Origin: Lenzites betulinus
Lineage: Eukaryota > Basidiomycota > Agaricomycetes > Polyporales > Polyporaceae
Direction: 5' to 3'
Assembly: GCA_022264855.1 (NCBI GenBank)
Contig: JABYQU010000014.1
Location: forward strand, 186,001-250,000
DNA: 64,000 bases
Part shown: one piece after another, positions 20,583-31,831 of the stretch
Numbering within the stretch: position 1 is the stretch's first letter
Layout: each line of letters begins with the position of its first letter
Notes under the pieces: model-generated
What the model was told of the DNA's origin: nothing
Seen by the model: the letters and a program-made list of their open reading frames with translations, nothing else
The model's database searches: none
Position numbers and translations under genes: made by a program

Positions 20583-21792
20583 TTAAGCCGCCACGGGGGC
20601 AGCCTCGGGAGCAGCCTCCTCCTCCTTGGGGGCAGCATCGTTGGGGACACCGGCGTCCGACGCGTCGCCGTCGTTGACGGTGTTGACGGCGATCTTGACA
20701 GCGATGGCCCGGCCACCGACCTCCTTGCCCTGGAGCGCCTCGATGGCCTTCTGCTGCTCCGCCTCGCCGCCGACGTCAACGAAGCCGTAGCCTTTGCTCT
20801 TGCGGGGCTTTCCCCAGCGGCGGCGGACGATGCGAGCGCTGCTGACGCTGATGCCGGCTTCGGTGAAGAGCGCGGCGAGGCCCTCGTCGTCGATGTTGAA
20901 GCCAAGGTTGGCAACGAAAAGGACGGTCTTTGAGGGCTCGCCCGCGGGGTCCTCGCCGGCCGGGCGAGGGGGACGAGGAGTGCGGGGCTTGCGCTGACGA
21001 GGCTTCTTGCCCTCGGTCGCGCCCTCAGCACCAGAGGCACCCTCTGCACCGGACACGGGCGCCTCACCGCCCTCTGCGGACTTGCGCTTAGGCTTGCGCT
21101 GGGCGCATACATGAGTTTCGAGCACCAACACGCGAGCGCACTGAGACCACGTACAGCCTTCTTCTTCTTCTTGGGCTTGGCGGCGTCGCCGCTGGCAGCA
21201 GCCTCGTCCTCGGCCTTGGGGGCGGCGTCGTTGCCGGCCTCGCCGTTGGCCTCAGCCTCGCTGACCTCGCCGGGGACGGACTTGCTGCCGCGGCGACCAG
21301 TCCTCTTCTTGACACGCCTCTGCTTCTTCTCTTTGTCCTTCTGCTCTGCGGGCTTGGCGACCTCGATGATGACCGTGCGACCATCGAGTTCCTTCTTGTC
21401 GAGGAGCTCGACCGCCTTTTCGGCAGCCTCGAGGGTCGTGAGAGACACGAAGCCATAGCCCGCAGAGCGGTTGCCGCTGCGCATAATAACCTGGGCGGAG
21501 ATGCTGGGGGGAGGGAGTGGCGCGTGAGCACGGATGTATGCGCGCGCAAGAGGAGCCAGCGGAAACGTACACCTCGCTCTGGACAGGCGCAAAGAACGTC
21601 TTCAGCCCTTCGTCCGTGGTGGTATACGCAAGGTTGCCGGCGAAGACCTGGAGGAGGAGCGTTGGGGGCGTGCTGCCACGTCAGAGATGAAAGAAGACGG
21701 ACCTTGAAGCCGGGAGTCTCTTCGACGACGGACTCTTGCGCAGCCGGAGGCACGCCGTTCTCGGTGACTGGGGCGGCGGGGGCGTCGGACAT
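20583..21792 (-). CDS. RNA-binding protein with two RRM domains
   Basis: Four exons: 21792-21703, 21647-21571, 21503-21155 and 21098-20583, 343 residues. RRM1 spans about residues 31-105, with RNP2 as VFAGNLAYTT and RNP1 as SAGYGFVSL. A linker of about 120 residues is Lys/Glu/Ala-rich with repeated KPKKKKK and GRRGSK basic blocks. RRM2 spans about 229-310, with RNP2 VLFVANLGFN and RNP1 SKGYGFVDV. The C-terminus is acidic, Ala/Glu/Pro-rich. The architecture resembles yeast Sbp1-type and nucleolin-like proteins, which bind mRNA or pre-rRNA; the exact orthologue cannot be fixed by reading. The exon 2 to 3 junction uses the stronger GTACGT donor, giving SEVISAQVIMR. Confidence 0.88.
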
Positions 21793-22953
21793 TTTAGAGG
21801 GGGTGGACTGGGTGGGGGATTGGTGACGATGAACTTGTTGAACCGGTTTCTTCGTGTCAAACTTGGGGGTTGAGAGGAAAGTGCGAGAGCGGGCGATGGC
21901 TTGTTTTGATACGCCAGCAAACTCCGCTCATAGCCTATTACGTCGCCATGGCTGCTGCTCATCAGCTGCAGCCTCGCCCGGTTCACAGGCGAGGGCGACA
22001 CGCTGCAGATCTATCATCACGTTGCAGCCGCATCTGTCAGCCTACTCAATTCTGTTTTTTTATTCTCACTTTATTCACACGGGCCTCGGCTAAGGACGTT
22101 CGTTGAGGTCATACCTTCCATATATGCTCAAGCTTACTAATTGATGATGGGGACGAGCAAACAGCAGCAAGCGGGCTTCGCAGCACAAACCTCCGGCGTC
22201 ATACTTCATATGAAAGCGAATCCTTCCCAGAGTTCAACTGGCCCTTTATAGAGTTGAAGTATAGCTGTGTGGTAAGTTTCAAGGCAGCAAGGGAGCGAAT
22301 GGATGAGGGAGACGTATGTTTGCATGTTCTGCTCTCCGCCACAGGCAGAACAGCCTCGCACCCTTAGCCGAGGCCCGTGTGAATAAAGTGAGCATAAAAA
22401 AACAGAATTGAGTAGGCTGTGTCTGTGCTCGACATAGCGCACTGGGAGCTGCAGTGCGAGGTGCTGCGGAAGAGGCTCAGGCTGCAGCGGGCTCCAGCAA
22501 CTTGCTCAGCTTCAGCGGCCCCGGGTCGACGCGTGAGCGCTGATCAGCAGGAACGGCTGATGGCATTCACTGGTCGTGCAGGGCATGGATTGCCGACTGG
22601 GGCGACGCTGGGCCTGCACGGCGCAGACACACGGCGAGCAGGCTGCCGCCTTGGCACTCGCTCGCTGGCCCCGAGTCTGCTGCCACAGCTGCCCAGTGCC
22701 CTGCAGGCAGGCGTCGCAGTGGGCGCCTGTTGGCGCGGCGCTGGCCCGCCGCGTCAGGCGCGGGTCCGTGCGGCCCTTGGCGGCTTACGTAACCGGTGTT
22801 CGTCGCAACCAATTTCTTCCCTCGCGACTTGCGTTCTGCCATCTGCCAGCTCTTCCTCTCTCCCTCTCCTCTCCTCGTCCTCCTCCACGTCCCGGGCACA
22901 CACTCCTTCACGCCCCGCTCACTCTTTCCCCGCGCTCCACTCTTTCGCGCACA
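21793..22953. other. divergent intergenic region containing an inverted-repeat element
   Basis: Separates the RRM gene and the GH128 gene. Its centre is taken up by the 382-bp inverted-repeat element at 22038-22419. The right part is a GC-rich stretch followed by a CT-rich leader (TCTTCCTCTCTCCCTCTCC) directly before the GH128 start codon, typical of strongly expressed fungal genes. Confidence 0.5.
22038..22419. repeat. 382-bp element with 58-bp terminal inverted repeats (MITE-like)
   Basis: Arms 22038-22095 and 22362-22419 are reverse complements over 58 positions with a single mismatch (T against G near 22064). They begin CAGCCTACTCAATTCTG. The match stops cleanly at both the outer and inner borders. 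The 266-bp spacer has no ORF of note. A possible 3-bp target duplication, TGT, flanks both ends. The structure fits a small non-autonomous DNA transposon; transcription across it would give a stable hairpin. Confidence 0.75.
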
Positions 22954-24329
22954 ATGGCCTCCAAGCTCCTTAACCTGGTCGCCCTCTCTTCCCTCGCCAT
23001 CCTGGCCTGCTCCTTCGGTGCTCAGCCCGCGAACGCCCTCTCTCATGGCCACCTCGAGCACCTCAGCAACCGCGCCATGGCCCATGCTCCCCTTGCCAAG
23101 AAGAAGCGCGACAACAAGCGCTGCAAGGCTCGCCCCTCGTCTTCTTCCGCCCCGCCTGCGACCACCTCCCACTCCAGCAGCGTGAAGCCCCAGGCTGCCG
23201 CGGTCACCACCACCAAGGCGCCCGCTCCCCCTACTACCACTAAGGCTGCGGCGCCCGCTACGACCACCGCAGCGTCCACCAGCACTGGTTCTGGCGCTGT
23301 CGGCAATGGCAAATTCGGCCAGAAGGGCTCTAAGATTTGCCTCGCTTGGGGTGATGGTAACGATCCGTCCCTCTCCCAGTTCAAGACTGATCATGTTGTC
23401 GGGTACGTCATACCCCCGCCTGCTCATCGACGGGCTAACTAAGCTGAGTCTTTTAGTCTCTACGACTGGGGTGTCAGCAAGCCCTCCGACGCCGACAAAC
23501 TCGGGTTCGACTATTGGGGCATGCTCTGGGGTGGAGACCAGGCCAGGATCGACGCCTTCGAGGCCGCTACTCAGGGAAGTCCGATGGGTTCTATCCTCCT
23601 AGGCTTCAACGAGTTCGTCTTCCAACCATCCAGCTATGCTTCATCCTGACATTCTGTCACAGGCCGAATGAGAGCGGTCAGTCCAACATGGACCCTACAG
23701 TGGCCGCACAGCTGTACAAGAAGCATCTTACACCTAAGGCCGATTTGGGCTACAAGCTGGCTACTCCTGCAATGTCTTCCCGCCCCAACGGTCACCAATG
23801 GATGCAGACCTTCATGGCTGCTTGCCAAGACTGCAAGGTGAGTTCAACATTCATTGCCACTTTTTGCGTACAATAATCTTGGTCGTTCGTAGATCTCGTA
23901 CCAGGCCGTCCACTGGTACGACATCGGGTTTCCGGCCCTCCAGGCCTACCTCACCCAGTACCACAACGAGATCGGCCTTCCCATCATGCTCACAGAGTTC
24001 GCTGACCAGGTATGTGACATATAGATTCCTTGCATTCAGTTATTGATACCGTGTTTCATAGAACTTCAATAATCCTCAAGCCCAGGCGTCAGCGAGCGAG
24101 ATCGCACAGTTCATGAGTCAGGCCCTGGCGTTTATCGACAACACTGATTGGATGGTTGCTGGGTGCCCCTTCGGTTAGTTCGCACCTGGTCTATTTTTCA
24201 GATGGTTATTCATCGTCCCCAACAGGTGTCATGCATGACCTGCAGGGTGTCAACACACTTAACCTCCTTCAGAACCAGGACGGCTCTCCGACGGCCCTTG
24301 GCTGGCAGGTCATCAATGATTCTTACTGA
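22954..24329 (+). CDS. secreted beta-1,3-glucanase-like glycosidase, GH128 type
   Basis: Six exons: 22954-23402, 23457-23612, 23663-23837, 23893-24009, 24062-24173 and 24226-24329, 370 residues. A signal peptide (LLNLVALSSLAILACSFG, cleavage near residue 25-30) is followed by a KKKR site suggesting further processing, then a Ser/Thr/Pro linker (about 55-110) likely O-glycosylated. The catalytic domain (about 115-370) has the Asl1-like TIM-barrel pattern: KICLAWGDG, YDWGVSKPS, GMLWGGD, the acid/base-containing LLGFNEPNES, YQAVHWYD and the nucleophile-containing IMLTEFAD. GH128 enzymes cut beta-1,3-glucans in fungal walls; roles in wall remodelling or autolysis are family knowledge. All splice phases agree and the second junction rebuilds the FNEPN motif. 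Confidence 0.9.
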
Positions 24330-24841
24330 GCTTGGATCATGAACGTCCCGCGTATTCGGCATTGTGGTCGTTTGTCGTAACTATACCCGTCTCTCTTCGT
24401 GCCAGGTTATCGTACCTCTGGACAGGTGTTGGTGTGGCTTTTCCGGAGCTGTGGGACTGGTTGCGCCAGCCTCATGTAGCTCATTTGTGGGTGCTGTGCA
24501 TGCAGATTTTACAATATGTTACTTGATCGTTCTGACTATCCCAATGTCAATCTGTTGCAATGTTTGTTGTGTCTGCGAGCCCCATTGAAATTTACATATA
24601 GAGTCAAGCTGCTGTGTGGTCAAGGGCCGTGCCGGACCGTAGTGAGTCGGGTCGTACCGTGGAAAGCAACGGAGGGGCACGCGGTCCGAGTGAATTGCGC
24701 ATGTGCTCGGAGTTCCGTCGCGCACGAATTTGAGGTCCAACATAGACCTCGTCACCAAGCCATCGACCGTGTGCTGTGAGCGCTGAGATCTGAGAACCAA
24801 ACCTGTTCCCAAACTCCTCGCTCCAGCTCGTTTCCTTTGCC
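24330..24841. other. tandem intergenic region
   Basis: About 510 bases with the 3' UTR of the GH128 gene and the promoter of the AhpD-like gene. No gene or repeat seen. Confidence 0.45.
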
Positions 24842-26291
24842 ATGGTCACCGTAACAGTCAAACATCTTCCTGCACCCGTGAAGCAACTCCTGAAGCTCCG
24901 CACACCACAAGCGAGAACGACACCCTCGCTGTCGCGACTGACTGCTGTCCTGTCCAGCACTTTCCAAGATGCCAAGGCAAAGAAGGCTGAGACTGGCTGG
25001 CTCACGCTTGCGGTACGCTCACGTACATATGCCCAGCGGCTTCTATGCCTGACTATTTCGCTTCAACTTTGCGTTCCGGGGCTCTTGCATAGATGTGCAC
25101 GCTTTTGACTGCCAACGCGCCCCCTACCATCGGTCATTTATATCGTTTTGCGACGCGCAACGACCTCGAGAACGTATCGACGCGCCGCGGATACGACGAG
25201 GCCTTGTCCAAAGCCTCCCTCATGCGCGAATCCGCGTTGAAGAGCTGCATCTTCGTCGGTGTGCCTCGCGTGTGTATCACACCCCTAGTTCATTGTCCCC
25301 GCCGATCACTCATTTGCTGCTTCCACCTGCGGATACATGCACTCGCTGGCCCTCGCAGACGATCTTATCCCTAGCGAACCTCCACGAGACAATCGAAGAC
25401 GACGTCAAGAACGGACTGCGGAAGACGTCCGTAAGGTACGCCCTTCAGCCTAGCCCAACACTTCGCCGTTCGCGCTCCCGGACCTGCCTGACCCGTCCCT
25501 GTCACCAGAACGGTGGATACCAAGAACGTGAACGAGATCGTAGCGCGCGGCGAGGCGCTCTGGGACACCATCTACGAGCCGCATGCGGAGAAACTTCGTA
25601 ACAAGTTAGGCTCGTATCACCCCGACTTCATAGGTAAGTCTTGCCCATCGCTTGCCCTTGCCTCTTTTGTGACCTGCGCGTGCACGGACGGACACGCCGC
25701 GCGCGCCCACGCACAAAACAACACACGGGGGCATAATAGAACGCGCCCGCTCTCCTGGGCCCTCGTTCTTCGCTCCCTTCGGCCTGGGGCGCCACGGACG
25801 TGCACAGCACGTCCCGCACGCCCGGAATGCGCCTGCGGCGACGGTCCCGCCCCGGGGGCGTGCGCGCCGTCCCTGTTCGCGCCCTGCTCCACCCGCTCTA
25901 TCACAGACGCTAATCTTGCCTGCCGATCGCCTTCTGTGCATCCCCCTTCGCGTCTTCGCGCCGCACAGAGTTCATCATACAGGCGTACGGGACGGTGCTC
26001 GCGCCGCTCCCGGGCGGCGACGCCGTCCTGGGCAACCTGAGCCGCGCGCAGGGCTCGATCGTCGGCACCGCGTGTCTGCGCGCGGAGGGCGGCGTCGGGC
26101 CCCAGCTCACGAGCCACGTCTTCGGCCTGCTCAAGGCGCGCGACGTGCCCGGGCTGAGCGCGGAGGACTACTGGCTCGCGAGCGACGAGGGCACGGAGTG
26201 GGTCGTCCGTACCGTGGACAAGATCCTGGACGTCGTCAAGCCGGAGCTTGCGGAGGGCGACGCCGCGGCGCAGGCGCAGGCGAAGCTCTGA
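24842..26291 (+). CDS. AhpD/carboxymuconolactone decarboxylase-like protein
   Basis: Five exons: 24842-25012, 25093-25269, 25359-25435, 25509-25633 and 25969-26291, 290 residues. No signal peptide. The protein is mainly helical. Segments that resemble fungal AhpD-like proteins are LMRESALKSCIFVGVPRTIL, SLANLHETIEDDV, RGEALWDTIYEPHAEKL, GSYHPDFIEFIIQAYGTVLA and LSRAQGSIVGTACLRAEGG. The CxxC peroxidase motif of true AhpD enzymes is not present, so no redox reaction can be claimed. Cellular place is unknown; the first 40 residues are basic and Ser/Thr/Leu-rich and could be a mitochondrial presequence. The fourth intron is 335 bp and GC-rich, far longer than its neighbours. Family assignment is by memory of pattern. 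Confidence 0.75.
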
Positions 26292-26792
26292 GCAGCGTGC
26301 TGTGCCCAGCCCGCATCGGAATACAAAGGGAGCTCGGACAGGGGCGCGCGAGGAGGTGTGCGGTGGGCGGGCCCGCAAGAGGATGGTCGTTCCCTGGCCA
26401 TGGGCCCTGGGGAGGCGGTGGTTTGTTTGGTACCGGTTTCGGCCTCGGAATGGCGCGCGTTGTGCCATACCTGGCGAGGGGGAGAGAATCAAACGACGAA
26501 CATCGCGACAGATCGCGTCGTGGTTACGGCACATCGGGGTCGATCGAGGGCCCACCGGTGTGGTACCGATGCAGAACGTCCTTCGATTCTCGACCTACTT
26601 AGATAGTATACAAGGTTGTACATTGACATATAGATATAAAATGACGCTTGGCGGAGATGGTACATTTTCTTAGCAATGCGAGGGGGAACCGGGACGCAGG
26701 GCAGGGGGCAGCAGGTGGAAAAGGAGGGTGGAGGTGCGGGTGGGCTTCCGGCGGCGGGGGACACGCTACAGCGACGAGTCGACACCCCCGGC
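26292..26792. other. convergent intergenic region
   Basis: About 500 bases holding two 3' UTRs. An AT-rich patch at 26590-26670 (TATAGATATAAAATGA) may hold polyadenylation signals. Confidence 0.45.
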
Positions 26793-27700
26793 TCACAGTC
26801 CGAACGCCATGACGAACCGGTACAACATCGCGGTGACTGTTACCGTGTCCATGAGAGGCGGGTGCATCTGTCCGGACAATCAGCGGCCATCCATCGATCG
26901 CGACCGGGGCCCGCTGGCGGAGCGGGAGGACGTACCACGATGCCCGCGCCCGCATTGCGGCAAAAGTGCAGCTCGCCGTGCACCTCCCCGATGTTGTATC
27001 GCTGCGGCCGTGTGGGGCGGAAGAAAGCAATGACATTGTCGTTCTGGTCCTGCAGCTGCAACGATCATCGATCGCGGGCACGTTCAGCGCGCCGTCGGAC
27101 ACGCCCCGGGCGACGCGCGCACGCGCAGGCACTCACCAGGACGTCCATGGCGGGGTTGCCCGCGGGCCGCCAGCGATACTGGTAGCCGTCTGGGCCGTTG
27201 AATATCCTCGAGTTCTGTCCGGCGCGGCCGACCGCGCGGCGCGCAGGTGAGTCGTGTGGTGCGCCCGCGAACATCGAGCGTTCGCACACTCACGTAATAG
27301 CTGGGGTCCGGACGGACGAGGTCTGCCATGGGCATCGTGCTCTGTGCGGAGGCGTGTTGACTATCAGCCCAGGATCTGCACACAATCTGATCTGCCCTGG
27401 GCCACTCGTACCTTGCCAATGACGGCGCGTCCAAGCCCCCCGTTAGGCGCCCATTCGAGTTTCGCCACTCGGTCCTCCTTGTTCGCGCGGATGGTGCGCC
27501 AGAGCGTGGTGACGCTCGTGCCCTGGGCATTCGTGTCGGTCTGGGCCGGGGAAGGTCAGCTCCGGCAGCACGGGGCAGAGCTTAACGGAGCAGCGGGAGC
27601 TTACCTGGAAGCGGTAGAGCACGCCGTACGTGCTAAACAACTGGCTCTGGCGGGGATCCTGGGAGGTCCAGGAGAGCACTTCGTCGTTGGCGTTCGCCAT
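26793..27700 (-). CDS. DUF6593 family protein
   Basis: Six exons: 27700-27605, 27540-27412, 27341-27294, 27214-27137, 27055-26936 and 26867-26793, 181 residues. The pattern is typical of the agaricomycete DUF6593 family: FSTYGVLYRFQT near the N-terminus, TTLWRTIRAN, KLEWAP, FNGPDGYQYRWRP, LLQDQNDNVIAFFR-like core, RYNIGEVHGELHF and the C-terminal MHPPLMDTVTVTAMLYRF. The family is predicted to be a beta-rich single domain and has no known biochemical role. Four of five introns fall between codons. It has its own TATA box about 116 bp upstream and no signal peptide. Resemblance to the protein at 13221-14166 suggests distant paralogy. Confidence 0.88.
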
Positions 27701-28952
27701 GATCGTCGGAGAATGTTGGTCGAATGGGGCGAAGAAGACTGGTCGCGCGGAAGCGAAGTTGTGTGCAGGACCGGAAGACCTGTGCAGTGAGGAGCGCAGA
27801 GTAATACCTCCCGTCCTTTATATGCGTCCGCGCGAAATGCGAAATTTTCGATTCTGCACTGATGTGTGCGGATATTCGATCGGGAACGTGTCGCGGCGGC
27901 AGCTAGATAAAGCTGGGTACAAGGATTTCCAACGTGTCTCCGTGGAAGAAGTGTGCTTCATGATGTCGTCCCCGGGGCGTTGCACAGTGGAGTGTGAGGA
28001 CCGGAGTTCCTTTGGGCGTGCAGACCATGATCGGGAGGAACACGAGGGATCTGGTGAGCGCCGTATCATGTCCTCGAGACTGCAATAGAACGAATGGAGG
28101 CCGGCGGACGAGCTTCGATGCCATGCAGAAGGCACCTGGTGTATCGAACAACGCAGGCCCATCAGGATCCTACGCGTTCCATTGTGTAAGGAGTCAAAAT
28201 CAAGGATATATCCATCGGGTGACAAGGACGAATCGTACTTGCGTCTGTGCTCGAGCGCGCACGAGGTGGCCGAGGGCGATCTTGATATGGCAGGTCGGCT
28301 GCAACGAGGTGGGACGCAGAGGGCAAGCCCAGCACTGCGGCCCACGGCGTGGACGCAGCGTGTCTGAGATGCCATATGGAGCACAAAGGGTCTCCCTCGC
28401 TGCAATCAAAGTTCGAGCCGGGTGCAGGAATGGGGTGCAGACATGACAAAACCGCGATGGGCAAAGACGGCAGGAGCGTCGTCCTGCGCTGGTACGGCGA
28501 CGGATGCGGGCAGGTGTGGCCCGGCGGAGGAGGAGCTGGTGTGATAATACTCGAGCTTAACCTTCGCCCTGCACAGTCAGCATGAACCTTGGGAAATGAA
28601 TACAATGCGCGTCCTACTCCGCTCGCATGCGCGCTTCGTCGGATGGGAAAGAACGCGGTCGGAGGCTGGGGGCCATCCGTCGCGGCTCAGTCCCCCATCA
28701 CGCGTCCGATGGCAGAACGCAGGCCATTTCCAGTGAAAGAGACGCTACGGCATCCGGCCAGAATCTCCTTGGCACGTCCTTCGTCTACGTATGTACACAT
28801 TCCAGGCACATGCCTCGCCCTCCACGCTCCGACAGCGCTCCTTCTGAGAAGCGGAATAGGTGCGATAATCAACGGGTCCGTACGGCACGCTTGAGCAACG
28901 GGTACGTACACGCTGAGCTGCAAACCCCGCACCTGTCTGCGCCGCCACCTGC
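27701..28952. other. intergenic region between two minus-strand genes
   Basis: About 1.25 kb: the promoter of the DUF6593 gene at the left and the 3' side of MRPL19 at the right. Open frames here (for example 28162-28605 minus) are proline-rich by composition and not supported. Confidence 0.45.
27816..27822 (-). promoter_or_regulatory. TATA box of the DUF6593 gene
   Basis: Reads TATAAAG on the minus strand, within CGCATATAAAGGACGGG. It sits 116 bp upstream of the ATG at 27700, a normal distance for a leader of about 85 bases. Confidence 0.6.
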
Positions 28953-29448
28953 TCACGCTACCACCTGGATCCCAATCGTCCGCGCCGTTCCGATGACCGT
29001 GCTCGCGATCGCTTCTAGTCGCAGATGCTTCAGGTGCTCGTCCGTCGCCTTGATTTTCGCGATCTCGTAGATGTGTTTGAGGCTGACGGTGCCTACGATG
29101 TCGTGCCCGGGACGTCCCGTGCCCTTCTCTACGCCCGCGGCTTTCTTGAGGAAGTACGCCGTGGGGGGCGTTTTGGTGATGAAGGAGAAAGTGCGGTCAG
29201 GCTGGACGGCAATCAGGGTGGGAATGGGGGTGCCAGGCTCTATGTGTCCAGTCCGAGCGTTGAACTCCTTGCAAAAGTCCATGGACTTGACACCGCGGGC
29301 ACCCAGTGCAGGACCGACCGGCGGCGAGGGTGCCGCCTTGCCAGCAGGGATGAGCAGACGCTGTGCGGAGTGTGAGCATGAGAACGCTAGACACTAGCGT
29401 GTAACGCACGATTATCTGCGCCTTCGCATTGAGAGCAGCCTTGGACAT
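28953..29448 (-). CDS. MRPL19: mitochondrial large-subunit ribosomal protein uL11m
   Basis: Two exons, 29448-29410 and 29360-28953, encode 148 residues. The N-terminal RNA-interacting domain shows RLLIPAGKAAPSPPVGPALG and the conserved GVKSMDFCKEFNART, followed by PTLIAVQPDRTFSFITKTPP. The C-terminal rRNA-binding domain ends with KHIYEIAKIK and ARTIGIQVVA. This is full-length bacterial-type L11 adapted to mitochondria, placed at the GTPase stalk base. The donor is GTGCGT, so exon 1 ends after Ile13 and exon 2 begins with Arg; no in-frame ATG gives a better start. It shares a 250-bp divergent promoter with the aminopeptidase gene. Confidence 0.95.
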
Positions 29449-29698
29449 CGCCGAGGACAGTGAGCACTAGTCAGAGCAGTCGACAGACAAGCACCGGACT
29501 TCGTCGTCGCAGCGGAACACAGTGGCACTGGCAAGCGTCTAAATTTCCACCAATGGTAGACGCAGGGTTAGGGTCAGCGCGGTCGTCTAACTCGGTCACG
29601 GACACGCGTCGCGTTGCCCGAATTTCAATGAGGGCGCGCGGGAGCAACTGCCCTCGTCCCCGTCGTCTCTTGTCCTCTCACCGTCACCCACCACAACC
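29449..29698. promoter_or_regulatory. short divergent promoter, MRPL19 / aminopeptidase
   Basis: 250 bases between two divergent ATG codons. It must contain both core promoters and leaders. A CCCTCGTCCCCGTCGTCTC CT-rich tract precedes the aminopeptidase start. No clear TATA box on either side. Confidence 0.5.
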
Positions 29699-31831
29699 AT
29701 GAAGGCTTCCGCATTGTTGCTTGCTCTGGTCTCGGCGGCCGTAGCGACGCCTTTGTCGCTCTATGACAACGCACAGTCACCCCTGGGCGACGTCAACCTC
29801 TTGCCCACCAGTTACCCGGGCTTCGACCTGGACCTTTCTGCGCCACGCCTTGTGCAGCTTGATGGCCAGGACGAGCCGGTCATGATGACTGAGCTTGAGA
29901 AGGTCCGTCTGTTCTCCGTGCACCGACGGGACCATCTTTCTCACAGCATACTGTTCCAGATCCAGGCGAAGGTTCGCGGCATCAGGTTCTTCGACGTGTA
30001 GGTGGTCATTTGCTCCTCATGAAGACGTGTTCCTCATCCAATCCCTTGTTAGAACTGAGACCCCAGATTTGGGCTCCCGCGCCAGCCTCAAGACCCTGCA
30101 GAAACGTGTGGTGTCTCATATACGACCTCTGGTCCCACGAGCTGACGTAGCCTTCAGCATCGTACCCCGCGCCGAACCATACTGAGGCTGTGCGTTCTGT
30201 CATTGACACCTTGGAGATCCAGAATCTCCGGGACGGTCTTGACAAGTTCACCAGCTTCCGTACACGCTGTGAGTGTTAGCCTTGTGCTCCTTCCGGGCTG
30301 GTGTTCACAATAGTGTAGATTACCGAAGCGAGGTATGCTGCTACAGCGCTGTCAAAGATGCGTCGCCTAACATTGTACTCTCAGACCGGCAAGGAGAGCC
30401 AACGCTGGCTCCTGAGCAAGATCACTGAGGTTTCTCCGCCGACCATTCATGTCATAAAGTCTTGTCTAACAACGGCGCTTGTGTAGATCACGGAGAAGTT
30501 CGCTCCGAGTGCCCTGAAGGACGCAATATCTATCCAAGAATTCCCTCACTCATGGGCACAGAGCAGCGTTGTAAGTCTCCCAGATGCCATCTACTCCGCG
30601 GTCTTGCTTAGATGCCATAATCCCAGATCGTCCGGATCAACGGCACATCGCCGACCGACGACGGTGTGGTTGTAATCGGCGCTCACCTCGATAGGTTAGT
30701 ACGCTCGGTACCGTTCCGGGCTCGACCGTGTGTTGTATTGACCAATCGTCTTGGCGTCTTCAGCACGAACAACTGGCCGTTCCTACCCGCCCCCGGTAAT
30801 TCAGTTGCGCGCTCAAAGAATGCTTCCTCACTGACCCGCCTTTCAGGGGCCGACGACGACGGTTCGGGCTCGATGAGCATCCTGGAGGCGTACCGTGGTT
30901 TGGTAGCCGCTGGCTTCCAACCGGAACGTGCTGTTGAATTCCACTGGTATTCTGCCGAGGTACATGTCTGCGGCAGCGGAGTTCAAGAAGTATATGTTGA
31001 CCACACCACTGCCTTGTTTTCAATAGGAAGGAGGACTTCTTGGGTCGCAAGCCATTGCGCAGGCTTACGAAGGCCGCGACTTGAACATTATTGCCATGAG
31101 CCAGGTTTGGGCCGATCCCCTGTATCACAGTGTACACGCATTCTGACGTTATTGCTCCCAGTACGACATGACGGCCTGGGTCAAGCGCGGAACCCAGCCG
31201 CAAGTCGGAATTATCACCGACTTTGTCGACCCTGAGTCGGTGTTCCAATCTATGTTGGTAGCCCCGGTTTTCTCACCCACCTATTCATCGATGCAGCTTG
31301 ACGGAATACAACAAGAAGCTGGTCGAACTCTATCTTGATATCCCTTGGGTGGAGACGAAGTGCGGATACGCTTGCAGCGACCAGTGAGATTCCATATGGT
31401 TCTTCCGAACGCCCATCCGTCCCGCTGAAACCCTTCCTACCAATCTCATAGTGCCTCGTGGCGCAAGGCAGGTTTCCCTAGCGTCTTCACGATTGGTGCG
31501 CACTTTCGGCTCGGTTCATCTCGCTTAGCGTTGCTCATGCAGACTCTTTCATTTCGTGCGGGCTTCGTTGCATCTATCGGATGCACATTCACATGCATTC
31601 AGAGGCCACCTTCGAGAATTCCAACCACGGGAACATCCACACTTCGACTGAGTAAGTGCACTCCGACGATTCTCCTCACACGCGCGTGCAGTTGGCGCTG
31701 ACGCCGACCCTGTGTTTCCTTGCAGTCGTTACGACGTGTCTCCCGAGTTCAGCTTCGAACACATGCTGCAATTCTCCAAGCTCGCAGTGTCGTTTGCTAT
31801 CGAGCTCGGTGGCTGGAAGAAGGCTGACTGA
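29699..31831 (+). CDS. secreted zinc aminopeptidase, M28 family (leucine aminopeptidase type)
   Basis: Sixteen exons: 29699-29902, 29960-29997, 30053-30110, 30151-30268, 30318-30331, 30385-30429, 30487-30570, 30627-30694, 30764-30795, 30847-30959, 31027-31104, 31162-31235, 31297-31383, 31452-31495, 31603-31651 and 31726-31831; 403 residues. A signal peptide ([11 protein letters not shown]) and a propeptide of about 90 residues precede the catalytic domain. Metal and catalytic positions are in place: His207 (GAHLDS), Asp near 224 (GADDDGSG), Glu258/259 (SAEEGG), Asp286 (SQYDMT) and His365 (IHTSTD), with the Cys331-Cys335 disulfide (CGYACSDH). It removes N-terminal residues, often Leu, outside the cell. 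Exon 5 is 14 bp. The exon 3/4 junction is uncertain: a 40-bp intron is proposed, but a 52-bp alternative (30106-30157) also keeps phase. Confidence 0.92.

Noticed and set aside
20510..21592. 360-codon minus-strand frame
   Set aside because: It follows RRM exon 3 and then runs through the intron into the wrong frame of exon 4; splicing restores RRM2.
28162..28605. 147-codon minus-strand proline-rich frame
   Set aside because: No start context, splice structure or conserved texture; in a promoter-flanking region.
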